A stretch of 64,000 nt of DNA, from contig NZ_AP025281.1 of the NCBI RefSeq assembly GCF_024347195.1, positions 868,001-932,000 of the forward strand, in the 5' to 3' direction. The notes under the pieces were generated by a model. That model saw only the letters and a program-made list of their open reading frames with translations, was not told where the DNA came from and made no database searches. The stretch is from Aliamphritea hakodatensis (GTDB taxonomy: Bacteria > Pseudomonadota > Gammaproteobacteria > Pseudomonadales > Balneatricaceae). Positions 7,380-16,675 of this stretch are shown piece after piece. A program made the translations under genes and the position numbers. The number at the start of each line of letters is the position of its first letter. Position 1 is the first letter of the stretch.

Positions 7380-8312
7380 TCAGTGGCTTGCCGGCTGAAT
7401 AATATCCAGATCGTTCGCAAAGAGGATGTCGCCATCATAGTGCTTACGAATCTCTGCCTCTGTTTCAGTTTCCTTACCCAGGCTGCGGTTCATACGGTGC
7501 GACAGCACCAGTTTTCCCGGATTGGCTTCTGCGGCAATGATACCGATATCACTGGGCTGCATATGTAAGCGGGCTGCAACCCCGCCTGCGCCCTGAGGAA
7601 TCGCATTGTGGGCGACGATGATGTCGCTGTTTTCTGCCAGTGTGCTGAAAGTTTTGTACTGATTGCTCATGTCGCCAGTGAAACTGATGCTGCAGCCAGC
7701 AATGTTTACCCGCCAGGCAGTCGCGGCAATGGGTCCGTGATTGACAGGAATCGCCTGCAGGCTGATGTCATCATTCAGCGTGTAATCGCTGACTTCATGA
7801 GGCGTCAGGGGGACGTCCGTTGCCTGGATTTTATAGGCACTGCGCTGATCCGGTTCAACAAAGTTTTGCAGGTATGAATAGCTGCCTTCAGGGCCAAAGT
7901 TTTTACGGATGAATGCGGTAGTGGACGGCATCACCCGGTTGCCCGCCGGGCCGAATACCTGCAGATCACTGCGCCGCGGCGTAAAAAATGATGCCTTGAT
8001 GAATGCTGGCAAATCCGCGCTGTGGTCAACATGCAGGTGGGTAAACAGAATCGCATCCAGATCCTGAATTTTAGCGCCGCTCTTTTCGAAGTTAATGCCA
8101 CTGCCGGCACCGGCATCGATCAGAATTCGGGCGCGGTTATCCAGGCTGATCAGGTAACTGCTGGATGCGCGGTTATCAGTAAATTCCGGGCCACCGGAGC
8201 CCAGCACTTGTAAGCTGACGCGATCGGCGGCGCACTGATGACTGGCTTGCACAAGGCTGGCTGTTGTCAGAAGGGTTGAAGCAATAAACAGATGTTGTAC
8301 TGAGGTAAACAT
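7380..8312 (-). CDS. Exported metallo-beta-lactamase-fold hydrolase
   Basis: The 310-residue protein has an N-terminal signal peptide (ending near the TTASLVQASHQ region) and the MBL-fold zinc motif THLHVDHSADL, with further metal residues in PVNHGPIAAT, SFTGDMS and LSHRM. This set places it in the RNase Z/arylsulfatase-like branch of the fold, but the signal peptide argues for a periplasmic hydrolase (possibly a sulfatase, phosphodiesterase or lactonase type) rather than a tRNase. The start at 8312 is supported by a purine-rich GAAGAGGG ribosome site 6 bases upstream; an earlier in-frame start at 8342 has none and would mask the signal peptide. It is convergent with the TPR lipoprotein gene and 48 bases downstream of a HAD gene, likely co-transcribed. 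The substrate is unknown. Confidence 0.78.
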   Translation of the reverse strand: MFTSVQHLFIASTLLTTASLVQASHQCAADRVSLQVLGSGGPEFTDNRASSSYLISLDNRARILIDAGAGSGINFEKSGAKIQDLDAILFTHLHVDHSADLPAFIKASFFTPRRSDLQVFGPAGNRVMPSTTAFIRKNFGPEGSYSYLQNFVEPDQRSAYKIQATDVPLTPHEVSDYTLNDDISLQAIPVNHGPIAATAWRVNIAGCSISFTGDMSNQYKTFSTLAENSDIIVAHNAIPQGAGGVAARLHMQPSDIGIIAAEANPGKLVLSHRMNRSLGKETETEAEIRKHYDGDILFANDLDIIQPASH

Positions 8313-8360
8313 GGTTGGCCCTCTTCCGTGAAAAAGGGCCAAGATGCCGTAAGCAGTTGC

Positions 8361-9071
8361 TTATTGCAAGCGGTCGAGCAGGGCAGGGATTTCGTTAATG
8401 TTATTCAGCACGTGGTCGGCGTGTTCGCCGAGCAGCTGAGCGGAGCTGGTTCCGGTCAGGACGCCAATGGCCATGCCTGCTTCGGCGTTTCGGGCCATTT
8501 CAATATCGTGCAGGTTATCACCCACAACAATCACTTCTTCGGGCTTCAGTCCGGTTTCTGCACAGAAGCCGTTCACCATGCCTGCGCCGGGTTTAATGCC
8601 GTGGCCGGTATCGTAGCCGCAGATGAAGTCCAGTTTATCCAGCACGTTAAACCGGCCCAGTGAGCTGTGAATCCCCTGTTCGCTGTCGCTGGTGGCAATG
8701 CCCAGTTTCAGGCCTCTGGCACGGAACAGGTCAAACAGTGCACCCAGGTCCGTCACCGGTACGCTGTGCTCGGTACTGCCTTGCTGGAAAATAGTGTTCA
8801 GTTCATCGACCAGTGCATCATCCAGCGGACGTTTGATGAACGGTGCCCAGTGTTCTGCTATTTCCCGGTTACTGGCGGCGGCCAGTACAGAGCCTCCCAG
8901 AATAATATCCTGTTCTGCGTCATAGCCGGTAGCTGCCAGCATTTCAGCAGCTGTCTGCTCATCGCCACCGGCCATTTTTTTAGATGCTTCATGAATCAGC
9001 GGTAACCATGAAGCCATGAAGTCGATGAGTGTGCCGTCTTTATCGAAAAGTAAGCCTTTGTACTGGGTCAT
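8361..9071 (-). CDS. HAD-superfamily phosphatase (phosphoglycolate phosphatase-like)
   Basis: The 236-residue cytoplasmic protein shows the HAD motifs in order: DKDGTL (residues 10-15, nucleophile Asp10 and acid Asp12), the Ser/Thr motif ATSD, the Lys motif (GIKPGAGM) and the acidic motif VVGDNLHDIEMA. An alpha-helical cap lies between motifs I and II (subfamily IA, Gph/PGP type). Such enzymes remove phosphate from small metabolites like phosphoglycolate; the true substrate is not deducible. It sits between a Na/Pi cotransporter and an exported MBL hydrolase, all on the same strand with short gaps, so one transcript is plausible. It might alternatively act on MurNAc-6-phosphate like MupP, but nothing in its context supports that specifically. 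Confidence 0.82.
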   Translation of the reverse strand: MTQYKGLLFDKDGTLIDFMASWLPLIHEASKKMAGGDEQTAAEMLAATGYDAEQDIILGGSVLAAASNREIAEHWAPFIKRPLDDALVDELNTIFQQGSTEHSVPVTDLGALFDLFRARGLKLGIATSDSEQGIHSSLGRFNVLDKLDFICGYDTGHGIKPGAGMVNGFCAETGLKPEEVIVVGDNLHDIEMARNAEAGMAIGVLTGTSSAQLLGEHADHVLNNINEIPALLDRLQ

Positions 9072-9107
9072 AATTATTGTCTTATAGAACTGAGTGTGGA
9101 TTTCGGA

Positions 9108-10844
9108 TCACTGCGACGGTTTTGTGTCGGGCGTGGCAGTGGCTATTTTTTTTTCTTCCTGAACGCTGCTCTGTTCCGGTTCCGGCGTCTGCTGACGGCG
9201 TAACCGGCTGGCACGTAATTCTCCGGCCCGGTCAAGGATCGGATAAGCAACGGATGCCAGGTGTGAATTAATACGTTTGATGTCGCGGAGAATATCCAGA
9301 AACAGCGCGCTGTCTGTGGCTGGAGAATTCACCTGTTCCCGCAGCCGGCGCTGATGGGTGTTGATGGCCTTATTTTCCATCTCGCGAATGGCGGTTTTCT
9401 GTTCCAGCAGCTCCCGGGCGTTACTGACCCGACCATTCATTAACACCGTAAAGGCCAGCTTCATGTTGTTCTGAGTTGCTTTATGCAGGTCTTCAATGGC
9501 GCGCATATCGGCGCTGGCGAACTGAATATTCTGACTCAGACTGCGGGATATCAGATCCGCCAGGCTGCTTTCGACAATGTCGCCCAGGTGTTCAAGGTTG
9601 GTGGTAAATGACATGTACTGATTACAGCGGCGGCGATTCTTTTTACCCAGGTCCCGGCGGCTCAGCTCAGTCAGATAGAGCTTGATCTTTTCGTGATATT
9701 CGTCGACCAGATCGTCGGACTGGGTGATTTTCTTCAGGGCAGTGCTGTCCCGCTGTTGCAGGGCTTCAATGCTTTTATTCACCATGTTGTCCAGCAAGTC
9801 TCCCATACGCAGTACTTCACGCATGGCGTTAGACAGGGCAATGGCCGGATTGTTCAGTGCAGAGCGGTCCAGATAACGGGGTTTAATGCTGTTGGCGTCT
9901 TCTTCCCGTTCCGGCAGGATCCGGGTCACCAGCCTTGCCGCCGGATTCACCAGAGGCAGGAACAGCACCGCAAGGCCGACGTTAAACAGCATATGGAAGT
10001 TAACCAGTTGGCGGGCCGGAGACGCACCTAACTCCGGTAACCAGGCCGTCACAATGCTCAGCATGGGGAGCATCAGAAGGACGCCGACAGCACGGAATAT
10101 AAGGTTGCCCAGTGGTGGCCGGCGAATGGCAGGTTCCGCACGCATAGTGGAAAGAATGGCCGGCAGTGCGCCGCCCAGGTTTGCCCCGAGTATCAGAACG
10201 AAACCTACGTGCAGCGGCAGTGAGCCGGATGCCCCCAGTGCCACAACCAGCAGCACCGTTGCCAGGCTTGAATGTGCCAGAAAGCTGATCAGTGCGCCGA
10301 TCAGTACCGCCAGCACCGGTTCATCTGCCAGTGAAGACAACAGGAACTGAATGGTAGAAGAGTCCCGCATTGGGGAAGAGGCCGTGACAATCAGCTGCAG
10401 CGCCAGCAGCATCAGGCCAAGGCCAAGAATGATCTGGCCCAGGTGTTTTTGCCGCTCACTGCGGGCATTAAAGTACAGGCAGACGCCAGCAAAGATCAGT
10501 ACCGGTTTGAGCAGGCTGAGGTCCATCGACAGGGCCTGTGCTACCAGAGTGGTACCGATGTCTGCGCCGAGCAGTAACGCCAGTGCCGGTGCCGCTGACA
10601 GCCCCTGAGCGGCAAATGAGCTTGCCAGCAGTGCGGTTGCTGTACTGCTTTGCAGCATACAGGTGACACCGATGCCAACGCCAAAGGCCTTAAAACGGTT
10701 ATTCATGCTGCGGCCGAGGTGCCGTCGCAGCTTGCCACCGTAGGCGCTGATGATGCTGGTCTTGACCATGGTCAGGCCCCAGAGAAGCAGGGCGACGCCA
10801 CCGAGAAGATTGATCAGAACTGTTGTGCCGACCGCTGAATGCAT
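9108..10844 (-). CDS. Na/Pi cotransporter family protein with PhoU-like C-terminal domain
   Basis: The 578-residue inner-membrane protein has two inverted Na/Pi-cotransporter repeats, the first with the signature QSSTATA (near residues 66-72) and the second with the equivalent AHSSLAT, about eight membrane segments up to residue 310, and a cytoplasmic helical PhoU-like domain (about 335-545). It ends in a charged Glu/Thr/Lys-rich tail. Members (YjbB/NptA types) move phosphate with sodium; in enterobacteria YjbB exports phosphate. It follows the ABC importer genes after 123 bases holding a hairpin, so it may be separately transcribed. Whether it works in import or export is not visible. Confidence 0.88.
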   Translation of the reverse strand: MHSAVGTTVLINLLGGVALLLWGLTMVKTSIISAYGGKLRRHLGRSMNNRFKAFGVGIGVTCMLQSSTATALLASSFAAQGLSAAPALALLLGADIGTTLVAQALSMDLSLLKPVLIFAGVCLYFNARSERQKHLGQIILGLGLMLLALQLIVTASSPMRDSSTIQFLLSSLADEPVLAVLIGALISFLAHSSLATVLLVVALGASGSLPLHVGFVLILGANLGGALPAILSTMRAEPAIRRPPLGNLIFRAVGVLLMLPMLSIVTAWLPELGASPARQLVNFHMLFNVGLAVLFLPLVNPAARLVTRILPEREEDANSIKPRYLDRSALNNPAIALSNAMREVLRMGDLLDNMVNKSIEALQQRDSTALKKITQSDDLVDEYHEKIKLYLTELSRRDLGKKNRRRCNQYMSFTTNLEHLGDIVESSLADLISRSLSQNIQFASADMRAIEDLHKATQNNMKLAFTVLMNGRVSNARELLEQKTAIREMENKAINTHQRRLREQVNSPATDSALFLDILRDIKRINSHLASVAYPILDRAGELRASRLRRQQTPEPEQSSVQEEKKIATATPDTKPSQ

Positions 10845-10912
10845 TATGCCTGTACCATGTTGAGTCGAGTGTCTCCTGCCGGTTTGCCGGTAGTCAGATA
10901 AATATGGATGGG

Positions 10913-10937
10913 CCCGGCCTCTCCGAGAGAAGCCGGG
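10913..10937 (-). other. GC-rich hairpin between the ABC importer operon and the Na/Pi gene
   Basis: CCCGGC-CTCT pairs with AGAG-(AA bulge)-GCCGGG around a CCG loop. On the minus strand it follows the ATPase stop by about 30 bases. It lacks a clear T-run, so it may act as a weak terminator or mRNA stabiliser rather than a full stop. Confidence 0.5.
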
Positions 10938-10967
10938 TCAGTAGCCTGATAATTCCCGCTGGGAAGA

Positions 10968-12602
10968 TCAGTTTCCTGCCGATTCCATCCGGCGTGTACT
11001 GAGGACTTTTTCCAGCCAGCCCAGCTCCATTTCCGGTACGGAAGAGAGCAGCAGGTCGGTGTAGTCATCAAAAGGTGGTGACAGCACGCTGTCTTTGTCG
11101 CCGAACCGCATCAGCTTGCCCTGATACATCACAGCGATGGCGTCAGAGATTGCCCGGACAGTGGCGATATCGTGCGTGATGAACAGATAGGCAATATTGT
11201 GCTTCTTCTGTAAGCGTAGCAGCAGACGGAGGATGTCATCGGCGACCAGAGGGTCGAGTGCCGAGGTTACTTCGTCACAGATGATCATTTTTGGCCGGGC
11301 TGCCAGTGCCCGGGCAATACACACCCGCTGCTTCTGACCGCCGGAAAGTTCGGCCGGATAACGGTCGATAAATTCTTCACCAAGCTCAATCTGCTCAAGT
11401 AATTCGATAGTCTGCTTACGCTGTTCTGCGCCACTGACACCGAAGTAGAAGCCCAGTGGACGGCCTATAATCTGACCGATGGTGTGCCGCGGGTTCATTG
11501 CCACGTCAGCCATCTGGTAGATCATTTGCAGTTCACGCAGCTGTTCTTTATTCCGGGCTTTAAGTGCGGCTGGTAAGGTTTCTCCGGCAAACTCAATGCT
11601 GCCGGACATCGGTGGTAACAGGCCGGTAATCACTCGCGCCAGTGTCGATTTACCGGAGCCGGATTCACCAACAATAGAGAGGGTCTGACCCGGCTTCAGG
11701 AACATGCTGACGTCGTGCAGAATTTTATTCTTGCCGTCGTATGCCGCATCGATCTGATTAATTTTCAGAATCGGTTCCTGGTCACAGGGGGCGGCCTGTT
11801 CTTTTTCAATACCCCGGACGGTTACCAGATCACGGGTATAGGTTTCCTGCGGGTTATTAATGATCTGATCAGCGCTGCCGTACTCAACGGTTTTACCGTG
11901 TCGCAGTACCATGATGTCATCAGAGATCTGAGCAACAACGGCAAGGTCGTGAGTAATATACAGGGCTGCCGTACCGGTATCCGCAATCGCATGTTTGATG
12001 GTCGCCAGCACGTCAATCTGGGTGGTTACATCCAGTGCGGTGGTTGGTTCATCAAATACGATCAGGTCCGGTTTGGAACACAGCGCCATTACTGTCATGG
12101 CGCGCTGAAGCTGGCCGCCGGATACCTGGTGAGGATAGCGGTCACCAAAGTTGTCAGGGTTAGGCAGGCCTAACTTGTGATACAGCGTGTTGGCATAGCT
12201 TTCCGCTTCACTGCGGCTCATCAGCTTATGTTCCATCGCTGATTCGATGATCTGATCGCCCAGACGGTGAGCCGGGTTGAAGGCTGCTGCGGCAGACTGG
12301 GCAACATAAGCGACCCGGGCACCGCGTACCTGACGGATCTGGCTGTGGTTGTGGGCGAGAATGTTCTCGCCGTTCAGCCAGACTTCGCCGCCGCTGATAT
12401 GACAACCACCACGGCCATAGGCCATGCTGGACAGGCCGATGGTTGATTTACCGGCACCGGATTCACCGATCAGGCCCAGCACCTTACCTTTTTCAAGGGT
12501 GAATGAGACGCCCTCAACAATGGTAAATGTCTTGGCGGGTTTTCCCGGCACATGGCTGGTGACCGATATTTGCAGGTTTTTTACGTCGAGTAAGGTGCTC
12601 AT
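10968..12602 (-). CDS. ABC importer ATPase with two nucleotide-binding domains (oligopeptide/DppD-DppF type)
   Basis: The 544-residue protein is a DppD-DppF type fusion: first ATPase half with Walker A GESGAGKST (about residue 42), signature SGGQ and Walker B LIVFDEPTTALD; second half with Walker A GESGSGKST (about 315), signature LSGGQKQR and MIICDEVTSALD. Each half carries the oligopeptide-transporter C-terminal extension. It powers uptake of the solute captured by the binding protein at 14487-16076 through the two permeases between them. Its ATG overlaps the stop of the upstream permease in an ATGA arrangement and has a strong GGAGG site, so all four genes are one operon on the minus strand. 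The fused form resembles YejF and many opine/dipeptide systems. Confidence 0.92.
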   Translation of the reverse strand: MSTLLDVKNLQISVTSHVPGKPAKTFTIVEGVSFTLEKGKVLGLIGESGAGKSTIGLSSMAYGRGGCHISGGEVWLNGENILAHNHSQIRQVRGARVAYVAQSAAAAFNPAHRLGDQIIESAMEHKLMSRSEAESYANTLYHKLGLPNPDNFGDRYPHQVSGGQLQRAMTVMALCSKPDLIVFDEPTTALDVTTQIDVLATIKHAIADTGTAALYITHDLAVVAQISDDIMVLRHGKTVEYGSADQIINNPQETYTRDLVTVRGIEKEQAAPCDQEPILKINQIDAAYDGKNKILHDVSMFLKPGQTLSIVGESGSGKSTLARVITGLLPPMSGSIEFAGETLPAALKARNKEQLRELQMIYQMADVAMNPRHTIGQIIGRPLGFYFGVSGAEQRKQTIELLEQIELGEEFIDRYPAELSGGQKQRVCIARALAARPKMIICDEVTSALDPLVADDILRLLLRLQKKHNIAYLFITHDIATVRAISDAIAVMYQGKLMRFGDKDSVLSPPFDDYTDLLLSSVPEMELGWLEKVLSTRRMESAGN

Positions 12603-13495
12603 TCCCGGCCTCCTTTCAGACTGCTGGTACGGCTGAGAATTGAATCCACAACAAGGTTAATACTGATCGTCAGGGTAGCGATGGCCGCGGCCGGAATCAG
12701 TGCCGCAGGAATGCCGAAGACAATACCGTCTTTGTTTTCCTTAACCATGCTGCCCCAGTCGGCTTCAGGTGGCTGAACGCCTAATCCCAGGAAGCTCAGG
12801 GTACTCAGGAAGAGTACCGCAAAGGCAAACCGCAGACCGAATTCAGCAAACAGCGGTGAAAGGGCGTTTGGCAGGATTTCGCGGAAAATAATCCACAGGG
12901 TACCTTCACCCCGCAGGCGGGCCGCTTCCACGTAATCCATTACCACGATATCGACGGCAACGGCACGGGACAGACGGAATACCCGGGTTGAATCCAGTAC
13001 CCCCATGATGAGGATCAGGAACAGCATGTTTGCTGGCAGTACGGACAGTACCACTAAGGCAAAAATCAGTGTTGGGATCGACATCATCAGGTCATTCAGA
13101 CGGCTCAGTACCTGATCGGTGTGGCCACCGGTAACCGCTGCCAGGAAACCCAGAAAGGTGCCCATGAAGAATGACAGCAGGGTGGCTGCACCGGCTATAA
13201 AGAAGGTGTTACGGGCGCCGTAGATCAGGCGGGACAGAATGTCCCGGCCGAGCTGGTCGGTACCCAGCAGGAATTCACCGGACATCGGTAACCATACGTC
13301 ACCGACAATTTCTTCCTGTGTATAAGGGGCTACCCATGGCGCAAAGATTGCCGCCAGCGCAAATATAACGAGGCACAGCAGGCCAATACGGGCCCCCCAC
13401 GACAGGTGGCTGAGGAATTGCGCCAGCCAGTTTGGCTTGTGTGGTGCAGCTTTAGCTGCGCCGGTGCCGGTTAAGTCAGAAGCAGTTGAGTTCAT
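12599..13495 (-). CDS. ABC importer permease, DppC family
   Basis: The 298-residue inner-membrane protein has the N-terminal DppC/OppC_N segment (a first membrane helix near 35-55), a large periplasmic loop with the motif LLGTDQLGRDILSRL, five further helices and the cytoplasmic coupling motif near EAARLRGEGTLWIIFREILPN. It forms the translocation pore with the DppB-type permease encoded just upstream. Start: ATG at 13495 has an AGGAAG site 7 bases upstream and lies 20 bases after the preceding stop; a longer frame starting at 13567 would add 24 basic residues overlapping that gene. Confidence 0.9.
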   Translation of the reverse strand: MNSTASDLTGTGAAKAAPHKPNWLAQFLSHLSWGARIGLLCLVIFALAAIFAPWVAPYTQEEIVGDVWLPMSGEFLLGTDQLGRDILSRLIYGARNTFFIAGAATLLSFFMGTFLGFLAAVTGGHTDQVLSRLNDLMMSIPTLIFALVVLSVLPANMLFLILIMGVLDSTRVFRLSRAVAVDIVVMDYVEAARLRGEGTLWIIFREILPNALSPLFAEFGLRFAFAVLFLSTLSFLGLGVQPPEADWGSMVKENKDGIVFGIPAALIPAAAIATLTISINLVVDSILSRTSSLKGGRE

Positions 13496-13514
13496 TATTT
13501 TTCTTCCTGGCCTC

Positions 13515-14483
13515 TTATTTCGGGTGACGCAGACGCGGGTTTGCAACGATCGACATAATGTCGGCAAACATATTCAGCAGGATATAGATCGCTGCGAATA
13601 TCAGACCGGTGGCTTGTACCACAGGTACATCCCGTTTGGTCACGTGGTCAACCAGCAGTTGTCCCATGCCCGGGTATACGAAGATAATTTCAACCACCAC
13701 TACACCGACAACCAGATACGCCAGGTTCAGTACCACAACGGTAATGATCGGCGAAATGGCATTCGGAAATGCATGGCGGAAAATAATCTTGAAGGGGCTA
13801 AGGCCTTTCAGTTCAGCTGTTTCAATGTACGCGCTGGACATAACATTAAGAATCGCTGCACGGGTCATCCGCATCATGTGGGCCAGTACAACCAGAGTCA
13901 GGGTTGCGCAGGGCAGAGCGATGGCGGTCAGTTTTTCACCCCACGACATGCCGTCGTAGATGATTGAGCTGGACGGTAGCCAGCCAAGATTAACTGCAAA
14001 TACCAGGATCAGCAGGTAACCGATAAAGAATTCAGGCAGTGAAATAGCGGTGATCGTCGTAATGGAGATCAGCTTATCAACCATACCGTTGCGGAAGTGA
14101 ACCGCAATCATACCAAGAATGACGGCCAGCGGGACGGCAATAATTGCTGTGCACATCGCCAGGAACAGTGTGTTGCCAAGACGTCCGCCGATCATATCGC
14201 CGATGTCGCGACCACTGCTCAGGGAATTACCCAGGTCACCCTGTAAAATACCACCCAGCCAGGACAGATAGCGTTCCAGTGCCGGTTTATTAAGGCCCAT
14301 GTCGGCCCGCAGGTTTGCCAGGGCTTCAGGGGTGGCGCTCTGGCCAAGAATACTCTGCGCAACGTCGCCAGGCAGCATTTCTGTGCCGGCAAAGATCAGT
14401 GCGGAGATCGCCAGTAAGAGCCCGAGGCCAAGCGCAATGCGCTTGGCCACAAGGGCGGTCAGTGAGTTAGACGCAAGAACCAT
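13515..14483 (-). CDS. ABC importer permease, DppB family
   Basis: The 322-residue inner-membrane protein has six predicted membrane helices, the DppB-type N-terminal helix (ALGLGLLLAISALIFAG), and the coupling loop with IETAELKGLSPFKIIFRHA that contacts the ATPase. It follows the binding-protein gene after only 3 bases, so translation is likely coupled. With the DppC-type subunit it forms the channel of the importer. Family members move di- or oligopeptides, but also opines, nickel or sugars, so the solute cannot be read from this subunit. Confidence 0.9.
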   Translation of the reverse strand: MVLASNSLTALVAKRIALGLGLLLAISALIFAGTEMLPGDVAQSILGQSATPEALANLRADMGLNKPALERYLSWLGGILQGDLGNSLSSGRDIGDMIGGRLGNTLFLAMCTAIIAVPLAVILGMIAVHFRNGMVDKLISITTITAISLPEFFIGYLLILVFAVNLGWLPSSSIIYDGMSWGEKLTAIALPCATLTLVVLAHMMRMTRAAILNVMSSAYIETAELKGLSPFKIIFRHAFPNAISPIITVVVLNLAYLVVGVVVVEIIFVYPGMGQLLVDHVTKRDVPVVQATGLIFAAIYILLNMFADIMSIVANPRLRHPK

Positions 14484-14486
14484 GGT

Positions 14487-16076
14487 TTATGCCAACCAGC
14501 AGCGGATCAGTGCGTAACCGTTAGACATTTCTGCAGAAGGGTCTTTCACGTAACCGTGAACCTTCTTGGAAACGCCGTCGATGAAGTCGTTGAAGAACGG
14601 AATCATCGCACCACCGTCGTCACGTACCATACGGCCCATGTCGCTGTAGATCTGCTTACGGGTGTCACGGTTCACTTCTACACGTGCCTGAGACAACAGT
14701 TTGTCGAACTCAGGACGGCGCCAGTTAGTGTCGTTCCAGTCAGCGTCAGACTTGTAGGCAACGGAGTACATTTCGTCCTGGGTGTTACGGCCACTCCAGT
14801 AAGACAGGCAGAATGGCTGTGCATTCCAGACGTTCGACCAGTAACCGTCAGCCGGTTCACGCTTAACTTCAACCTTGATGCCGGCTTTGGCAGCTTGCTG
14901 GCTGAACAGGATTGCCGCATCAACCGCGCCGGAGAAGGCCGCGTCCGAAGTACGCAGAACAACCGGGCCGCTGTGGCCGGACTTCTTGTAGTGGTAGGCC
15001 GCTTTATCCAGATCCTGAGTACGCTGTTCAATAGATTCATCAAACAGGTCGTAAGCTGAGTTGATCGGGAAGTCGTTACCGACAGTACCGTAACCCTGCA
15101 GAATACGGGAAACCATATCTTCACGGTTAATGGCATATTTCAGTGCCAGACGCAGGTCCAGGTTGTCGAAAGGTGCAGTATCAGCGTGCATCAGGAATGG
15201 GTAGTGACCCTTACCCTGAGTGTTCTCAATGGTGATGTTCGGCAGGCGGGTCATCAGCTTGGCGGTCTTCGCGGCAACCTGGTTAGCCATATGAACGCTG
15301 CCGGACTGCAGGGCAGACATACGGGCGGTCTGGTCATTCATGACACGGATTTCAACGGTGTCAGCGTGACCCACGTTGTCGTTCCAGTAGTCTTTGAACT
15401 TTTCGCCAACGTGACGGATTCCCGGCTCGTTAACAGTCACAACGTAAGGGCCGGTACCGATACCTGCGTTAGGATCGTCAAAACCACCGCCTGGCTGAAT
15501 GGTCAGGTGGTAATCAGACATCAGGTATGGCAGGTCAGCGTTACCTTCTTTCAGTTCCAGAACAACCTGGTACTTGCCATTGGCTTTGATGTCTACGATG
15601 TCACGCATGATGCCCAGCGCGCCGGACTTGGTGTCTTCACCGGAGTGACGTTGCAGGGTTTTAACCACATCGTCGGAGTCCATTTCTTTGCCGTTGTGGA
15701 ACAGCACACCTTTGCGCAGGTTGAAGGTCCAGGTTTTGGCACCGTTGGATGGCTCCCAGGAGGTGGCCAGGTAAGGAACCGGCTCACCGGTAGGGGTAAT
15801 GTCTACCAGGGTTTCACCCCAGGTACGCAGGAAGCTGTATGGCACTTTTGAAGCGTTCAGTGCAGGGTCAAGTACGTCAGTTGAACTGCCGCCTTTCAGG
15901 CCGGCAATCAGGTGGCCGCCTTTCTTCGGTGTTTCTGCTGCCAGAACACCCTGGCTCAGCAGTGTGGAAGCCAATGGAGCGGCAACACCTACGGCTGCTG
16001 CATGGCGCATGAACTCGCGGCGGCTCAGACGGCCTTTCGCCGCTTCAATTGCCAACTTATTTAAATCGTGTGACAT
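14487..16076 (-). CDS. ABC importer solute-binding protein, family 5, with Tat-type signal
   Basis: The 529-residue periplasmic protein has a twin-arginine signal (LSRREFM near residues 17-23, then a hydrophobic Ala/Leu run ending at LAAE), and an SBP family 5 fold with motifs such as TWTFNLRKGVLFHNGKEM and the LRLALKYAINREDMV block. It captures the solute for the two permeases and ATPase encoded after it. A Tat signal means the protein is exported folded, which is common for this family in marine proteobacteria. A GAGGTAGAC ribosome site supports the start. It is the first gene of the operon, transcribed divergently from a GcvA-like LysR gene 600 bases away, which probably regulates it. Confidence 0.9.
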   Translation of the reverse strand: MSHDLNKLAIEAAKGRLSRREFMRHAAAVGVAAPLASTLLSQGVLAAETPKKGGHLIAGLKGGSSTDVLDPALNASKVPYSFLRTWGETLVDITPTGEPVPYLATSWEPSNGAKTWTFNLRKGVLFHNGKEMDSDDVVKTLQRHSGEDTKSGALGIMRDIVDIKANGKYQVVLELKEGNADLPYLMSDYHLTIQPGGGFDDPNAGIGTGPYVVTVNEPGIRHVGEKFKDYWNDNVGHADTVEIRVMNDQTARMSALQSGSVHMANQVAAKTAKLMTRLPNITIENTQGKGHYPFLMHADTAPFDNLDLRLALKYAINREDMVSRILQGYGTVGNDFPINSAYDLFDESIEQRTQDLDKAAYHYKKSGHSGPVVLRTSDAAFSGAVDAAILFSQQAAKAGIKVEVKREPADGYWSNVWNAQPFCLSYWSGRNTQDEMYSVAYKSDADWNDTNWRRPEFDKLLSQARVEVNRDTRKQIYSDMGRMVRDDGGAMIPFFNDFIDGVSKKVHGYVKDPSAEMSNGYALIRCWLA

Positions 16077-16675
16077 GTCTACCTCTTTTTTTATTCAGTT
16101 AAGTAGCCGGTGGTCACCGGTATGCATAATCAGGCCCGGCCCCCTGTCTTTTCCTGTTCCGAATCACCGGATGTTGCTGGCGTTTACGGAAGGGGCGGAC
16201 GGTTGCTGAACCTGTTTAGCTAAAGTAATTATTCTTATCCTGAACAGCGACGTACTTGCTGTCATTTCAGGTGTCCTCAATAGTGGCAAATTAACGATAG
16301 CCTAAAAAGCGAGAATTTCGGAACAAAAACTTTAGTTTTACTAAAGAAAGCTGTCATTTTAATGTAATAATACGGTGTTAAACGAAAGTGATTTTTTAGC
16401 TTAAAATACTTTACTATCAATATGTTAGTATTATTAATGAAATATTACAAAAATATGAGTATTTGATTTCTGTCAAATTAATAAAAAATAATTTTCCAGA
16501 AAATCTAATAAAATTGTTGTGCTTTCATTGTCGCGAAGAGACGCCTGAGTTACATTCTAGGCAAATAAGGGTTTGTCTGTTTCCGTCACATATACGGTTT
16601 TTTCCGTCCGGATAGCTTCTGGTGATGTAAACCGGATGCCCGTTTTACAGATTCATACATGGGAGATTACTTCGC
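16077..16675. other. Divergent intergenic region between ABC importer operon and LysR gene
   Basis: This 599-base stretch has no credible gene. The part from about 16290 to 16520 is very A/T-rich and contains the palindrome listed separately. It must hold the promoters for both directions; I cannot assign -35/-10 boxes with confidence. Confidence 0.6.
16331..16345. promoter_or_regulatory. Candidate LysR-type operator (T-N11-A dyad)
   Basis: TTTAG-TTTTA-CTAAA is a perfect dyad with 5-base arms and the T-N11-A spacing of LysR-type boxes. It lies 255 bases upstream of the importer start and 331 bases upstream of the divergent LysR gene. Binding by that regulator is inferred only from position and shape. 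Confidence 0.45.
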
